DNA of 64,000 bases from Sagittula stellata E-37 (lineage in GTDB: Bacteria; Pseudomonadota; Alphaproteobacteria; Rhodobacterales; Rhodobacteraceae): the NCBI RefSeq assembly GCF_039724765.1, contig NZ_CP155729.1, forward strand, positions 2,365,501 through 2,429,500, written 5' to 3'. The notes below the pieces were generated by a model. The model did not search any database. It was not told the DNA's origin and saw only the letters and a list, made by a program, of their open reading frames with translations. Positions 1 through 8,290 of this stretch are shown in pieces (position 1 is the stretch's first letter; each line of letters starts with the position of its first letter). The position numbers were made by a program, and so were the translations under genes.

Positions 1-1
1 G

Positions 2-415
2 GCTCTGATCGACGCCGGGGTGGAGGTGCGCGCCGACGAAACGCTGCGCGCCATCGCCGGCACCGAAGAGGCGACCGAGTCCGACTGGGGCAAGGAATAC
101 CTCGACATGGTGATCGCCGCGAAGGTGGTGGACGACATCGACGCGGCCATCGCGCACATCCGCCGCCACGGGTCGAACCACACCGACTGCATCATCACCG
201 AGGACGATGCCGCCGCCGCGCGCTTCTTCCAGCGGCTCGATTCGGCGATCCTGATGCGCAACGTGTCCACGCAGTTCGCCGATGGCGGAGAGTTCGGCAT
301 GGGCGCAGAGATCGGCATCGCCACCGGCAAGATGCACGCGCGCGGCCCGGTGGGCGTCGAGCAGCTGACCTCGTTCAAGTACCTGGTCGAAGGCGACGGC
401 ATCCTCCGCAAGTGA
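2..415 (+). CDS. proA: Glutamate-5-semialdehyde dehydrogenase (gamma-glutamyl phosphate reductase), C-terminal part
   Basis: This is the C-terminal 137 residues of an open frame that enters from the left edge. The family reduces gamma-glutamyl phosphate to glutamate semialdehyde with NADPH, the second step of proline synthesis in the cytoplasm. Recognisable C-terminal ProA blocks are visible: [15 protein letters not shown], then [13 protein letters not shown], then [24 protein letters not shown] and a terminal [12 protein letters not shown] block. The catalytic cysteine lies upstream and cannot be seen. The gene ends at a TGA. Its neighbour chpT is convergent, and a hairpin lies just after the stop. 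Identification is secure from the conserved tail. Confidence 0.95.
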   Translation, partial: ALIDAGVEVRADETLRAIAGTEEATESDWGKEYLDMVIAAKVVDDIDAAIAHIRRHGSNHTDCIITEDDAAAARFFQRLDSAILMRNVSTQFADGGEFGMGAEIGIATGKMHARGPVGVEQLTSFKYLVEGDGILRK

Positions 416-420
416 CATCG

Positions 421-463
421 CCCGCCCTGCGCGACATGACGTAGGGCGGGGCTTTGCGCCGCC
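421..463. repeat. Hairpin and dispersed CCGCCCTACG-type repeat downstream of proA
   Basis: CCCGCCCT (421-428) can pair with AGGGCGGG (443-450) over a 14-nt loop. The segment 440-463 is a 24-base sequence found again, perfectly, in inverse orientation at 18753-18776. There is no T-tract, so a simple Rho-independent terminator is doubtful. It lies between the convergent proA and chpT genes. Confidence 0.6.
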
Positions 464-565
464 TTCCCCCGGACGGGCCGGGCGGCCCGCCGGCCCGTAT
501 CGGGGTCATGGTCGCGGCCAATGCCTGTGGCATTGCCAGGGTCTGTAGCAGTGTCAGTACCGGTG

Positions 566-1171
566 TCAGGCGATCTTCAAGGTGATCGAATCGCCGGTGA
601 GCGTGGCCAGCAATTGCCGCCCGCGCGCCGCGGCCAGGATCGGCAACAGCGCGAAATGCACCTTGTCGGCGGGCGGCGTTTCCAACGGGGCCGCTCCGTT
701 GATGTGATCCCAATACACCCGGTCGCCGTTGATCCGTGTCCCCGAGGCGCGCACCGTCCAGCCTGCCGCGTCGTTCTCGATCCGCACCGTGCCGCCCATG
801 GGCAGCGCACTTTCGCAGCACTGGAAGGCCAGGAAGCACAGTTGTACCTCGGGGCGCGACTGGTCCTCGCCGGCCACCCACTCCGCTTTCAGGCGTCCGC
901 CCTTGGTCACGCCCGACAGGATGGCGGAGACCTCGCGCCGCGACATCATCTGCGTCTCGCCAGGCGCGCCGAAGGCCACCCGGAAGAACCGGATCCGCGC
1001 CGCCGCGCTGTCGCAACTCTCCTGGATCAGCGCCATTTCCGGGCTGGACTGGTCGGCCCCCGACAGGGCAATCAGTTCAAGTCCGTTCTGGATCGCACCG
1101 ATCGGGCTGATAAGGTCGTGGCACAGACGCGACCCCACAAGTGCTGCGAGCGTGGCGCTGACATTCTGCAT
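566..1171 (-). CDS. chpT: Histidine phosphotransferase ChpT
   Basis: ChpT relays phosphate from the hybrid kinase CckA to the response regulators CtrA and CpdR. The product has 201 residues. The defining dimerisation helix with the phospho-accepting histidine is near the N terminus: SRLCHDLISPIGAIQNGLEL, with H18. A degenerate ATPase-like C-terminal half follows, as usual for the family. I prefer the ATG at 1171, which has GGAG six bases upstream. A GTG at 1183 is also in frame, but it would place that Shine-Dalgarno inside the gene. It is divergent from the DUF3553 gene with only about 26 bp between start codons, so each promoter must overlap the other gene or its leader. In this group ChpT-CtrA controls motility, gene transfer agents and cell-to-cell signalling (family knowledge). 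Confidence 0.88.
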   Translation of the reverse strand: MQNVSATLAALVGSRLCHDLISPIGAIQNGLELIALSGADQSSPEMALIQESCDSAAARIRFFRVAFGAPGETQMMSRREVSAILSGVTKGGRLKAEWVAGEDQSRPEVQLCFLAFQCCESALPMGGTVRIENDAAGWTVRASGTRINGDRVYWDHINGAAPLETPPADKVHFALLPILAAARGRQLLATLTGDSITLKIA

Positions 1172-1197
1172 TTCTATCTCCACAAGGACGAACGGAC

Positions 1198-1380
1198 ATG
1201 AACGACATCAATGCCTTGCTGGAGCCCGGCCAGATCGTTCGCCATCCGGATCAGCCGGATTGGGGCCTGGGTCAGGTCCAGTCCAACATCGACGGGCGCA
1301 TCACCGTCAATTTCCGGGAACAAGGCAAGGTCGTGCTCGACGGCTCGGTCGTCGCGCTCGTTCCCGTTTTCGAAACCTAA
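1198..1380 (+). CDS. DUF3553 domain protein
   Basis: A 60-residue protein beginning MNDINALLEPGQIVRHPDQPDWGLGQ. It contains the short beta-rich block PGQ.VRHP..PDWGLGQVQS..G..TVNF..QGK, which I recognise as the DUF3553 family common in alphaproteobacteria. The molecular role is unknown; the fold resembles small SH3/CarD-like beta barrels, which is inference. The AAGGACG in front of the ATG serves as ribosome site. It starts about 26 bp from the divergent chpT gene and is followed by a 202-nt gap before olsB that holds TTAACC-type CtrA-like motifs. Confidence 0.8.
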   Translation: MNDINALLEPGQIVRHPDQPDWGLGQVQSNIDGRITVNFREQGKVVLDGSVVALVPVFET

Positions 1381-1403
1381 ACTAGGGCGTCAGCGGTTGA
1401 CAA

Positions 1404-1415
1404 ATGGTTAACCAA
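1404..1415. promoter_or_regulatory. CtrA-like half-sites upstream of olsB
   Basis: ATGGTTAACCAA contains TTAACCAT on the minus strand (1404-1411) and TTAACCAA on the plus strand (1408-1415); another TTAACC lies at 1439-1444. TTAACCAT is the CtrA half-site in alphaproteobacteria. A TTGACA at 1397-1402 overlaps this area and could be a -35 box. The site is about 170 bp upstream of olsB. Function is inferred only. Confidence 0.35.
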
Positions 1416-1582
1416 TGTTCGGTGGCGGAGAGCCGGTCGTTAACCGTTTCCCGGCGTCCGCAAACCCTGCCGCCTTTGCGCCAGCCGGGCGATTGGGCGT
1501 TTCCAAACCGGGGCGACATGCTCTAGAAGGCGCCCGAACGCGGGGTGGCACAGGGCGCCGGGCGGCCGGCGGAACGGTAGAC

Positions 1583-2335
1583 ATGAGCGACAGCTTTACA
1601 GTGCGGCTGGCCCGGGACGCGGCGGACGTGGCAGCGGCGCAGCGGCTGCGCTACGACGTCTTCGTGGCCGAACTGGGCGGCGACGGCCCGCTGGTGGATC
1701 ACGAAAACCGGCTGGAACGCGACCGCTTCGATCCGTTCTTCGATCACCTGCTGGTCTGCGACCCCGCGCGGGGCGACATGGTGGTGGGGGTTTACCGGCT
1801 TCTGCGCGACGACCGCGCGGCGGAGGCCGGGCAGTTCTATTCCGAGGACGAATACGACCTCGGGCCGCTGCGCCGCTCGGGCCGGCGGCTGCTGGAGCTG
1901 GGGCGGTCGTGCCTGCACCCCGACTATCGCGGGGGGGCCGCGATGTTCCACCTCTGGCAAGGGCTGGCGGGTTATGTGACCGACCACGGCATCGAAGTGC
2001 TGTTCGGCACGGCCAGCTTCCACGGCACCGACATTGCGCGTTTGGCGCAGCCGTTGTCGCTGTTGCACCACCGCCACCTCGCGCCGCCGGAACTGCGCGT
2101 GCGCGCGCGCAACTTCCAGGACATGAACCTCGTGCCCGAAGCGCGGATCGACCGGGTGAGCGCCATGCTGGACGTGCCGGCGCTGATCAAGGCCTACCTG
2201 CGGCTCGGCGGCTGCGTGGGCGAGGGTGCCTATGTCGACCACGCCTTCAACACCACCGACGTGTGCCTCGTGATGGACACCGCCCGCATGACCGAGCGCC
2301 AGCGCGCGCTTTACACGCGGGAACGGGCGACATGA
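1583..2335 (+). CDS. olsB: L-ornithine N(alpha)-acyltransferase OlsB
   Basis: OlsB makes lyso-ornithine lipid by transferring a 3-hydroxyacyl group from ACP to ornithine, the first step of phosphorus-free ornithine membrane lipids. The 250-residue GNAT-type protein carries RLRYDVFVAELGG near the N terminus, ELGRSCLHPDYRGGAAMFHLW in the middle, and GTASFHGTD and Y.R.GG..G.GAYVDHAFNTTDV towards the C terminus, all typical of OlsB/hemolysin-like acyltransferases. A longer frame opens at 1415, but the ATG at 1583 fits the family's N terminus. The stop overlaps the start of olsA by ATGA, so the pair is translationally coupled. Confidence 0.9.
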   Translation: MSDSFTVRLARDAADVAAAQRLRYDVFVAELGGDGPLVDHENRLERDRFDPFFDHLLVCDPARGDMVVGVYRLLRDDRAAEAGQFYSEDEYDLGPLRRSGRRLLELGRSCLHPDYRGGAAMFHLWQGLAGYVTDHGIEVLFGTASFHGTDIARLAQPLSLLHHRHLAPPELRVRARNFQDMNLVPEARIDRVSAMLDVPALIKAYLRLGGCVGEGAYVDHAFNTTDVCLVMDTARMTERQRALYTRERAT

Positions 2336-3168
2336 GCTACACTTGGGCAGGGGACGAGCCGCCGTCGCACCCGCCCTTCACCCTGTGTGAGCGGCTGCGT
2401 GTGGCGTGGCGTGGCACGCTGATCGCGCTGGTGCTGGTCATAGGCCTGCTGTTGATGATGCTGCTGCGGCTGGTCGAGCGTCCGATGCACGGCATGGACC
2501 GCCCGTGGACGCCGCACATCACTCGCGCGGTCTGCCGCATCGTGCTGCGGATCATGGGGTTGAAGGTGCGCGCCAGCGGCAGCCCGCCCGCCACGCGCGG
2601 CGCGCTGGTGGCGAACCATTCCTCCTGGCTCGACATCTTCGTGCTGAACAGTCGTCAGACCGTCTATTTCGTCTCGAAGGCGGAGGTTGCGGGCTGGCCG
2701 GGCATCGGCCTTCTGGCGCGGGCCACCGGCACCGTGTTCATCACCCGCGACCGCCGCGATGCCGCGGCGCAGACCGCGCTGTTTCGCGAACGTCTGATCC
2801 ACGGCCACAGGTTGCTGTTCTTTCCCGAAGGCACATCGACCGACGGACGGCGGGTGCTGACCTTCCGCACGCCGCTGTTCGCCGCCTTTTTCGACGACGC
2901 GCTGGTGCACGAGACGTCCGTGCAGGCGGTCAGCCTGGCCTACCGCGCGCCCGACGGCGCCGACCCGCGCTTCTACGGCTGGTGGGGTGACATGGATTTC
3001 GCGCCGTCGCTGGCGCGGGTGCTGGCACAACGGCAGCAGGGAACGGTGGAGGTGGTGTGCCACCCGGCACTGCGGGTCGACGGCTTCGCCAACCGCAAGA
3101 GTCTGGCCCATGCGCTGGAGGCGCAGGTGCGTGCAGGCCATGCCGCTGCACTGGCGAAGAGGAGGTGA
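2332..3168 (+). CDS. olsA: Lyso-ornithine lipid O-acyltransferase OlsA (PlsC family)
   Basis: OlsA adds the second fatty acid to lyso-ornithine lipid; related PlsC enzymes act on lysophosphatidic acid, and some OlsA proteins do both. The 278-residue protein has one hydrophobic helix near residues 28-47, the catalytic NHxxxxD motif at 95-101 (NHSSWLD) and the FPEGTSTDG block at 164-172. The start overlaps the olsB stop (ATGA). Context next to olsB makes the ornithine lipid role much more likely than phosphatidate synthesis alone. It ends before a double hairpin shared with the convergent thiE-like gene. Confidence 0.9.
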   Translation: MSYTWAGDEPPSHPPFTLCERLRVAWRGTLIALVLVIGLLLMMLLRLVERPMHGMDRPWTPHITRAVCRIVLRIMGLKVRASGSPPATRGALVANHSSWLDIFVLNSRQTVYFVSKAEVAGWPGIGLLARATGTVFITRDRRDAAAQTALFRERLIHGHRLLFFPEGTSTDGRRVLTFRTPLFAAFFDDALVHETSVQAVSLAYRAPDGADPRFYGWWGDMDFAPSLARVLAQRQQGTVEVVCHPALRVDGFANRKSLAHALEAQVRAGHAAALAKRR

Positions 3169-3193
3169 CGGGCGGTTCGGGGGCGGGCTGGCA

Positions 3194-3275
3194 GGCGTGT
3201 CGCCGCGCCTTCGGCCCGGCGACACGCCGGGGGCGCTGCCCCCGGACCCCCGAGGTATTTGGGCCAAGATGAAGG
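3194..3275. terminator. Double hairpin and dispersed Roseobacter-type repeat between olsA and thiE-like gene
   Basis: First stem: GGCGTGTCGCCG (3194-3205) pairs perfectly with CGGCGACACGCC (3217-3228), a 12-bp stem with an 11-nt loop. Second stem: CGGGGGC (3228-3234) pairs with GCCCCCG (3238-3244). The following stretch CCCCCGAGGTATTTGGGCC is, from memory, part of a repeat common between genes in Roseobacter genomes. Its position between convergent genes suits a bidirectional terminator, although no long T-tract follows. Confidence 0.6.
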
Positions 3276-3287
3276 AGAGGCGTCGCC

Positions 3288-3911
3288 TCAGGCGGGGGTC
3301 ATCGCGGATTGCAGGCGTTTCAGAGCGGCGAGCGGATCCTCGTCGTTCCAGATCTCCTCGCCCACGGCGAAGAAATCGGTGAAGGGCGCAAGTGTCGCTA
3401 TGCGGTCGGTGTCGAGACCGCCTTCGGCGACGACCGGGACTTCGATCACCTCGGACCACCACTGGAAGAGCTCGGTTTCGGCGTGGGCGCCGTCGCCGAG
3501 CGCGCCGCCCACCGGGCCGAAGGCCACGTAGTCCGCGCCGGCTTCGCCCGCGGTCATGCCCTCGTGCCGGGACTGGCCGCAGTGGCAGCCGACGATGGCA
3601 TCCGGCCCCAGCGTCTTGCGGGCGGCGCGGACGCCGCGCGCGCCGTCGGGCAGGTGCACGCCGTCGAGGCCCAGCCGTTCCGCCAGCACCACGTGGGTGT
3701 CGATCACCAGCGCCACGTCGGCGGCATGGGCGATTTCGCGTACTGCGTCGGCTGCGCGCATCAGCCGGTCCTCGTCGCGGGTGGCCAGCGACAGGCGCAG
3801 GCAGGCGATCCCGGCCCCGTTCAACACGCGGCTCAGCGCGTCCGGAAAGCGCGAAAGCTCGATTTCCGGCGGGGTGACGAGGTAGATCTGCGGGGTCTCG
3901 GGCTGGGTCAT
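3288..3911 (-). CDS. Thiamine phosphate synthase family protein (ThiE/TenI-like)
   Basis: A 207-residue TIM-barrel protein of the ThiE/TenI superfamily. ThiE joins the pyrimidine and thiazole units of thiamine; TenI relatives are thiazole tautomerases. Visible family blocks are the strand YLVTPPEIEL, the segment LVIDTHVVLAERLGLDGVHLPDG, then GADYVAFGPVGG and VPVVAEGGL. The phosphate-binding glycine-rich loop GPVGG and the AEGG strand are kept. Several ThiE active-site residues look altered and no other thi genes are nearby, so exact activity is open. The start has AGGAGAGG upstream. It is divergent from trmJ. Confidence 0.7.
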   Translation of the reverse strand: MTQPETPQIYLVTPPEIELSRFPDALSRVLNGAGIACLRLSLATRDEDRLMRAADAVREIAHAADVALVIDTHVVLAERLGLDGVHLPDGARGVRAARKTLGPDAIVGCHCGQSRHEGMTAGEAGADYVAFGPVGGALGDGAHAETELFQWWSEVIEVPVVAEGGLDTDRIATLAPFTDFFAVGEEIWNDEDPLAALKRLQSAMTPA

Positions 3912-4082
3912 CGGGTCCTCTCCTGACGGAGGCCCTCTTAGCGCGGGATTTTCCCGTTGGCCATGGGGATTTGTGGCGGGGTTTCCCGCGAATGTGCCGG
4001 AGCGGGGCGCGGCGTGCCCGCGGCGGGGGCTTGTGCTGCGGTGCGGGGCGTTCTAGGCGGGGGCGGTTGACACGGAGGGGCC

Positions 4083-4832
4083 ATGACCCGAGGGACAGAG
4101 CAGCCGGCCATCGTGCTGGTCCGCCCGCAGATGGGCGAGAACATCGGCGCCGCGGCGCGGGCGATGTGGAATTTCGGGCTGGACCGGATGCGGGTGGTGG
4201 GGCCGCGCGACGGCTGGCCGAACCCCAAGGCGGTGGCCATGGCCTCGGGCGCGGGGCGTCTGCTGGACGAGGCGCAGCACACCGACACGCTGGCCGACGC
4301 GCTGTCGGACTGCCACTTCGTGCTGGCCACCACGGCGCGGTCGCGCGACCTGACGAAAACCGTCTACGAGCCGCGCGAGGCGATGGCCGAGGCCGCCCGC
4401 CGGATCGCCGCGGGCCAGCGCGTCGCCGTGATGTTCGGCCCCGAACGCGCCGGACTGGAAAACGAGGACGTGGCGCAGGCGAACGCCATCGTCACCGTGC
4501 CCGTCAACCCGGAGTTCTATTCCCTGAACCTCGCGCAATGCGTGCTCTTGATGTCCTACGAATGGCAGCGTGCCACGGCGGACATCGCGCCGAAGGCCGA
4601 AGCGCTGGCGGGGACTGAGTTTGCCGAGGCGCACGAGGTCGAACATCTGGCCCGCCATTACGAGCAGCAGCTCGACGAGGCGGGGTTCTTCTTTCCGGAG
4701 ACCAAGGCGGAAGGCATGAAGGTCAACCTGCGCAACATGTGGTCGCGGATGCCGCTGACCCGTGCCGACGTGCAGATGCTGCATGGCATGATGCGCCAGA
4801 TGGTGCGGTGGGCCAACAAAAAGGCCGGCTGA
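4083..4832 (+). CDS. trmJ: tRNA/rRNA 2'-O-methyltransferase, TrmJ-like (SpoU family)
   Basis: This SPOUT methyltransferase of 249 residues probably methylates the 2'-OH at tRNA position 32. The three SpoU motifs are clear: motif 1 RPQMGENIGAAARAMWNFG (residues 14-32), motif 2 VMFGPERAGLENEDV (about 118-132) and motif 3 VPVNPEFYSLNLAQCVLLMSYE (about 139-160), which form the trefoil knot that binds SAM. A helical C-terminal extension ends in RADVQMLHGMMRQMVRWANKKAG, as in TrmJ. GGAGG precedes the ATG. The last codons and the stop lie inside a 13-bp inverted repeat that terminates the opposing gene. Confidence 0.88.
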   Translation: MTRGTEQPAIVLVRPQMGENIGAAARAMWNFGLDRMRVVGPRDGWPNPKAVAMASGAGRLLDEAQHTDTLADALSDCHFVLATTARSRDLTKTVYEPREAMAEAARRIAAGQRVAVMFGPERAGLENEDVAQANAIVTVPVNPEFYSLNLAQCVLLMSYEWQRATADIAPKAEALAGTEFAEAHEVEHLARHYEQQLDEAGFFFPETKAEGMKVNLRNMWSRMPLTRADVQMLHGMMRQMVRWANKKAG

Positions 4833-4855
4833 TCCTTGGGGGGGATCAGCCGGCC
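4818..4855 (-). terminator. Rho-independent terminator of the SH3 gene, overlapping the trmJ stop codon
   Basis: GGCCGGCTGATCC (4823-4835) and GGATCAGCCGGCC (4843-4855) form a perfect 13-bp stem with a 7-nt loop. On the minus strand it is followed by TTTTTG (4822-4817). It therefore suits the gene at 4910-5236. The trmJ stop (4830-4832) lies inside the stem, so the element may also act on trmJ mRNA. Confidence 0.85.
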
Positions 4856-4909
4856 AGTCAGCCGGGCCGGACAGGGAGGAAACCGGCCTGCTGGGGACGT
4901 CGTAACCTG

Positions 4910-5236
4910 TCAGTAGCTGTAGCCGTTGGGCCGGTAGCTGGGCTGACGGTAGGTGTTTCTCGGGTAGGTGGACTGCGGCGCGCAGGCCTGTCCGCGCAGG
5001 TACTTCGCGGACACCCAGTAATAGGCGTTGTGCCACGACACCTTGGCCCAGCCGTTGGAATAGGCCACGGCGTTGAGCTCGGTGCAGGCGGGGAAGGTCG
5101 TGACCCTGGCGTAGTGCGTGCCCGGTCCGCTGCGGGCGTTGAGCGCGCTGCCGCCCACCCAGACCTGGTCGGCAGAAGCCGCCGCACCCGCGAGGCTGGC
5201 GATGGCCAAGGCGGCGGAAAGCAGGATCGTCTTCAT
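4910..5236 (-). CDS. Secreted bacterial SH3-domain protein
   Basis: A 108-residue exported protein. Residues 1-22 are a signal peptide (MKTILLSAALAIASLAGAAASA). An SH3b-type domain follows: VWVGGSALNARSGPGTHYARVTTFPACTELNAVAYSNGWAKVSW..AYYWVSAKYL. The signature LNARSGPGT..Y matches the usual LNVRSGPGT. Two cysteines (CTEL and QACAP) may form a disulfide. A Tyr/Pro/Arg-rich tail closes the protein. Such domains often bind peptidoglycan peptides in the periplasm. It is monocistronic, with its own terminator at 4818-4855, and is divergent from ctaA. Confidence 0.75.
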   Translation of the reverse strand: MKTILLSAALAIASLAGAAASADQVWVGGSALNARSGPGTHYARVTTFPACTELNAVAYSNGWAKVSWHNAYYWVSAKYLRGQACAPQSTYPRNTYRQPSYRPNGYSY

Positions 5237-5471
5237 CGTGGCAACCTCATGTGCTGGTCATGAACTCTCGGCGCCTGGCCGCTTGACGTTAAGGTAGGCC
5301 CCCCGCCGCGGATCGCGTAGTCCGGAAGTCCTGACTGGTGGAATACCCGACCCGGGCCTTGACGTTGCGGCGCCTTGTCCCAGCGGCGTCGGCGGGGCAA
5401 TCGGGCGCGGCTGCAGCGCTTGAAGCCCGCCCGAACGCGGCTATGTTGGCGAAGCGAAAAAGGAGACCGGA

Positions 5472-6788
5472 ATGGCCGAGAAACGCAAGCTCTTCGAGGA
5501 GGTTGGCGCCGAGACGCCGAAACAGGCCCCCACCGGCGGAATGATCGACAAGGCAAGCCGCGGCGCGCGCGGCGCGATCCGGATCTGGCTGATGGTGCTG
5601 TTTGCGCTGGTCGTGGTGATGATCGCGGTGGGCGGGCTGACCCGGCTGACCGACAGCGGCCTGTCGATCACCGAGTGGAAGCCGGTCACCGGGGCGCTGC
5701 CGCCGATGTCCGAGACCGCCTGGACGGCCGAGTTCGACAAGTATCGCCAGATCCCGGAATACCAGTTGCAGAACAAGGGCATGTCGATGTCCGAGTTCAA
5801 GGCGATCTACTGGTGGGAATGGGGGCACCGGCAGCTTGGCCGGGTCATCGGCCTCGTTTGGGCGCTTGGTTTCTTCGGCTTCTTGCTGGCCGGGCGGATG
5901 CCGCGCGGCACGTCGGGCATCGGACCCCTGTATGGTGGCATTGCCGCGCTCGGCATCGGTGCGCTGGCAATCGCCGGCAGCATCGCGGGCCTGCTGCCGC
6001 TGGACGCCAACGGCCTTGTCGCGGCGATGATCGCGGCGCTGGTGGTGTTCCTACTGGGCTTCATGCGCGAGGAGGCGCCCGACTGGATCCCGCGCCTGCT
6101 GTTCATCGGCCTGCTCGGCGCGCTGCAGGGCGCGGTCGGCTGGTGGATGGTGCATTCCGGCCTGTCCGGAGAGCGGCTCGACGTGGCGTCCTACCGGCTG
6201 GCGACCCACCTTGGCGTGGCCTTCGTCATCCTGGGCTATATCGCATGGTACACCTATGCGCTCGCCCGTCCGGAGCGGGACCTGATACAGGCCCGCAGGC
6301 TGGGCGAGGCGAAGCTTTTCGGCATGACAACCGGCCTGCTGCACTTCGCCTTCCTGCAGATCCTGCTGGGCGCGCTGGTGGCGGGCATCGACGCGGGACG
6401 CAACTTTCCAAGCTGGCCGCTGATGGAAGGCGGGCTCTGGCCGTCGGACATGTTCGTGGAAACCCCGGTCTGGCGGAACTTCTTCGAGAACCCGGGTCTG
6501 GTGCAGTTCATGCACCGCATGGCGGGCTACCTGCTCTTTGCGTTCGGGGTCGTGGTCTGGCTGCGCGGTCGCCGCTCGGCCAACGCCGACACCCGATTCC
6601 GCTACAATGCGATGTTCGCGATGTTGCTCCTCCAGGTTGTCATCGGTATCGTTACGGTTGTGTATATGGCACCGCTGCACATCGCGATCCTGCACCAGTT
6701 CGGTGCGGTGCTTGTCTGGGCTCTGATCCTGCGCGCCCGCTTTGCGGCGCGTTACCCGATGCCGCAGTCTGTCAGGGGAAAGGTGTGA
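5472..6788 (+). CDS. ctaA: Heme A synthase (COX15/CtaA family)
   Basis: CtaA oxidises the C8 methyl of heme O to a formyl group, giving heme A for the aa3-type cytochrome c oxidase. The inner-membrane protein has 438 residues and about eight hydrophobic segments. Alphaproteobacterial CtaA landmarks are visible: GGLTRLTDSGLSITEWKPVTGALPP near residues 53-78, WWEWGHRQLGR near 116, GWWMVHSGL near 220, DAGRNFPSWPLMEGG near 305 and QFMHRMAGYLL near 342, which supply the heme-ligating histidines. AGGAGA precedes the ATG. It is followed after two bases by the M32 carboxypeptidase. Confidence 0.94.
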   Translation: MAEKRKLFEEVGAETPKQAPTGGMIDKASRGARGAIRIWLMVLFALVVVMIAVGGLTRLTDSGLSITEWKPVTGALPPMSETAWTAEFDKYRQIPEYQLQNKGMSMSEFKAIYWWEWGHRQLGRVIGLVWALGFFGFLLAGRMPRGTSGIGPLYGGIAALGIGALAIAGSIAGLLPLDANGLVAAMIAALVVFLLGFMREEAPDWIPRLLFIGLLGALQGAVGWWMVHSGLSGERLDVASYRLATHLGVAFVILGYIAWYTYALARPERDLIQARRLGEAKLFGMTTGLLHFAFLQILLGALVAGIDAGRNFPSWPLMEGGLWPSDMFVETPVWRNFFENPGLVQFMHRMAGYLLFAFGVVVWLRGRRSANADTRFRYNAMFAMLLLQVVIGIVTVVYMAPLHIAILHQFGAVLVWALILRARFAARYPMPQSVRGKV

Positions 6789-6790
6789 CC

Positions 6791-8266
6791 ATGCAAGCAT
6801 TCGACGAATTGATGGCCTTCCAGCGCGACACCGAAGCGCTGGCCCAGATCGCCGGACGCCTGTCCTGGGACCAGGAAACCATGATGCCGCGCGGCGCCGC
6901 CGACCAGCGCAGCGACGAACGCGCGGCGATGGAGGCGGTGCTCCACCAGCGCCGCATCGACCCCCGCGTGCGCGACTGGCTGGAGGCGATCCCCGGCGAC
7001 GACCTGTCCGAACACGACCGTGCCAAGCTTCGGCTGATCCGCCGCGACCACGACCGCGCGGCCAAGGTGCCCGAACGGCTGGCGACAGAGATCGCCCGCA
7101 CCGTCAGCCGGGGCCATGTCACATGGGCGGAAGCACGTGCAGACGACGACTTTGCCGCCTTCGCGCCGGTGCTGTCCGAGATCCTCGCCCTGCGCAAGGA
7201 AGAGGCTGCGGCCCTGGCCTGCGGTGGCAATCTCTACGATGCGCTGCTGGACAAATACGAACCCGGCGCACGCGGCGAAGATCTTGTCGCGATGTTCGGT
7301 GCGCTCCGCCCGAGGCTGGTGGCGCTGCGCGAGGCGGTCTTGTCGAAGCCCGCGTTGCCCGGGCTGACGCAATCCTTCAACGAGCGGGGCCAGATGAAGC
7401 TGGCCCGCCTGCTGGCCAAGACGTTCGGCTACGACTTCCACAGGGGACGCGTCGACAAGGCCGTGCACCCGTTTTCCTCCGGCTCGGGCGATGACGTGCG
7501 GATCACCACCCGCACCGTGCCGCTCGATCCGTTCAACTGCCTCTACTCGACGATTCACGAGGTCGGCCACGCCGCCTACGAACAGAATGTCGATCCGTCC
7601 TATCGCCTGTCGCCGCTTGGCCAGGGTGTGTCGATGGGCGTGCATGAATCGCAAAGCCGCATCTACGAGAACCAGCTTGGCCGCTCGCGTGCGTTCTGCG
7701 GCTGGCTGTACCGCCAGATGCGGGACACTTTCGGGGACTTCGGCATCCCCGACGAGGACACCTTCTACGGTGCGGTGAACCAGGTGCGGAACGGCTACAT
7801 CCGGACCGAGGCGGACGAACTGCAATACAACCTGCACGTTCTCTTGCGTTTCGATCTGGAACGCGCGCTGGTCGCGGGCGATCTGGAGGCCATCGACCTG
7901 GAGGCGGCTTGGAACGACCGTTTCCTGGCCGACTTCGGGTTCGAGGTGGACAAGCCCTCGAACGGGGTGCTTCAGGACGTGCACTGGTCGGCGGGCCTGT
8001 TCGGTTATTTCCCGACTTACACGCTTGGCAATGTCTACGCCGGCTGCCTGCACAAGTCGCTGACCGCCGCGGTGCCGGACCTCGACGCGCAACTGGCGCA
8101 GGGCGATACGTCTGCCGCGACGGCGTGGCTTCGGGACAACCTGCAGCAGCACGGAAGTCTCTACCAGCCGCGCGCCCTGATCGAGAACGCCACCGGCAGC
8201 GCGCCCTCCGAAGAGCCGCTTCTGCGGTATCTCGAAACGAAGTTCACCGCGCTCTACGACCTATAG
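6791..8266 (+). CDS. M32 family carboxypeptidase (carboxypeptidase Taq)
   Basis: A 491-residue cytoplasmic metallocarboxypeptidase that trims C-terminal residues of peptides. The zinc motif HEVGH is visible in STIHEVGHAAYEQ near residue 257, with the family's second block SMGVHESQSRIYENQLGRS about 27 residues later, and YIRTEADELQYNLHVLLRFDLE and WNDRFLADFGF blocks further on. Length matches the family (about 500). It starts three bases after the ctaA stop, so the two are almost certainly cotranscribed, though no functional link is obvious. A 12-bp tandem repeat lies after its stop. Confidence 0.92.
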   Translation: MQAFDELMAFQRDTEALAQIAGRLSWDQETMMPRGAADQRSDERAAMEAVLHQRRIDPRVRDWLEAIPGDDLSEHDRAKLRLIRRDHDRAAKVPERLATEIARTVSRGHVTWAEARADDDFAAFAPVLSEILALRKEEAAALACGGNLYDALLDKYEPGARGEDLVAMFGALRPRLVALREAVLSKPALPGLTQSFNERGQMKLARLLAKTFGYDFHRGRVDKAVHPFSSGSGDDVRITTRTVPLDPFNCLYSTIHEVGHAAYEQNVDPSYRLSPLGQGVSMGVHESQSRIYENQLGRSRAFCGWLYRQMRDTFGDFGIPDEDTFYGAVNQVRNGYIRTEADELQYNLHVLLRFDLERALVAGDLEAIDLEAAWNDRFLADFGFEVDKPSNGVLQDVHWSAGLFGYFPTYTLGNVYAGCLHKSLTAAVPDLDAQLAQGDTSAATAWLRDNLQQHGSLYQPRALIENATGSAPSEEPLLRYLETKFTALYDL

Positions 8267-8290
8267 GCGCCGGGCCGGGTCTGCCGATCC

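Noticed and set aside
6752..8152. 466-codon minus-strand frame opposite the M32 carboxypeptidase
   Set aside because: Shadow frame with Val/Gln/Arg-rich random translation, while the plus strand carries HExxH and other M32 blocks.
5375..8266. A 963-codon plus-strand frame seemingly fusing an N-terminal part to the M32 carboxypeptidase
   Set aside because: The first 470 codons are ctaA read in the wrong frame (Arg/Gly/Ala-rich); the real start is the ATG at 6791 just after the ctaA stop.
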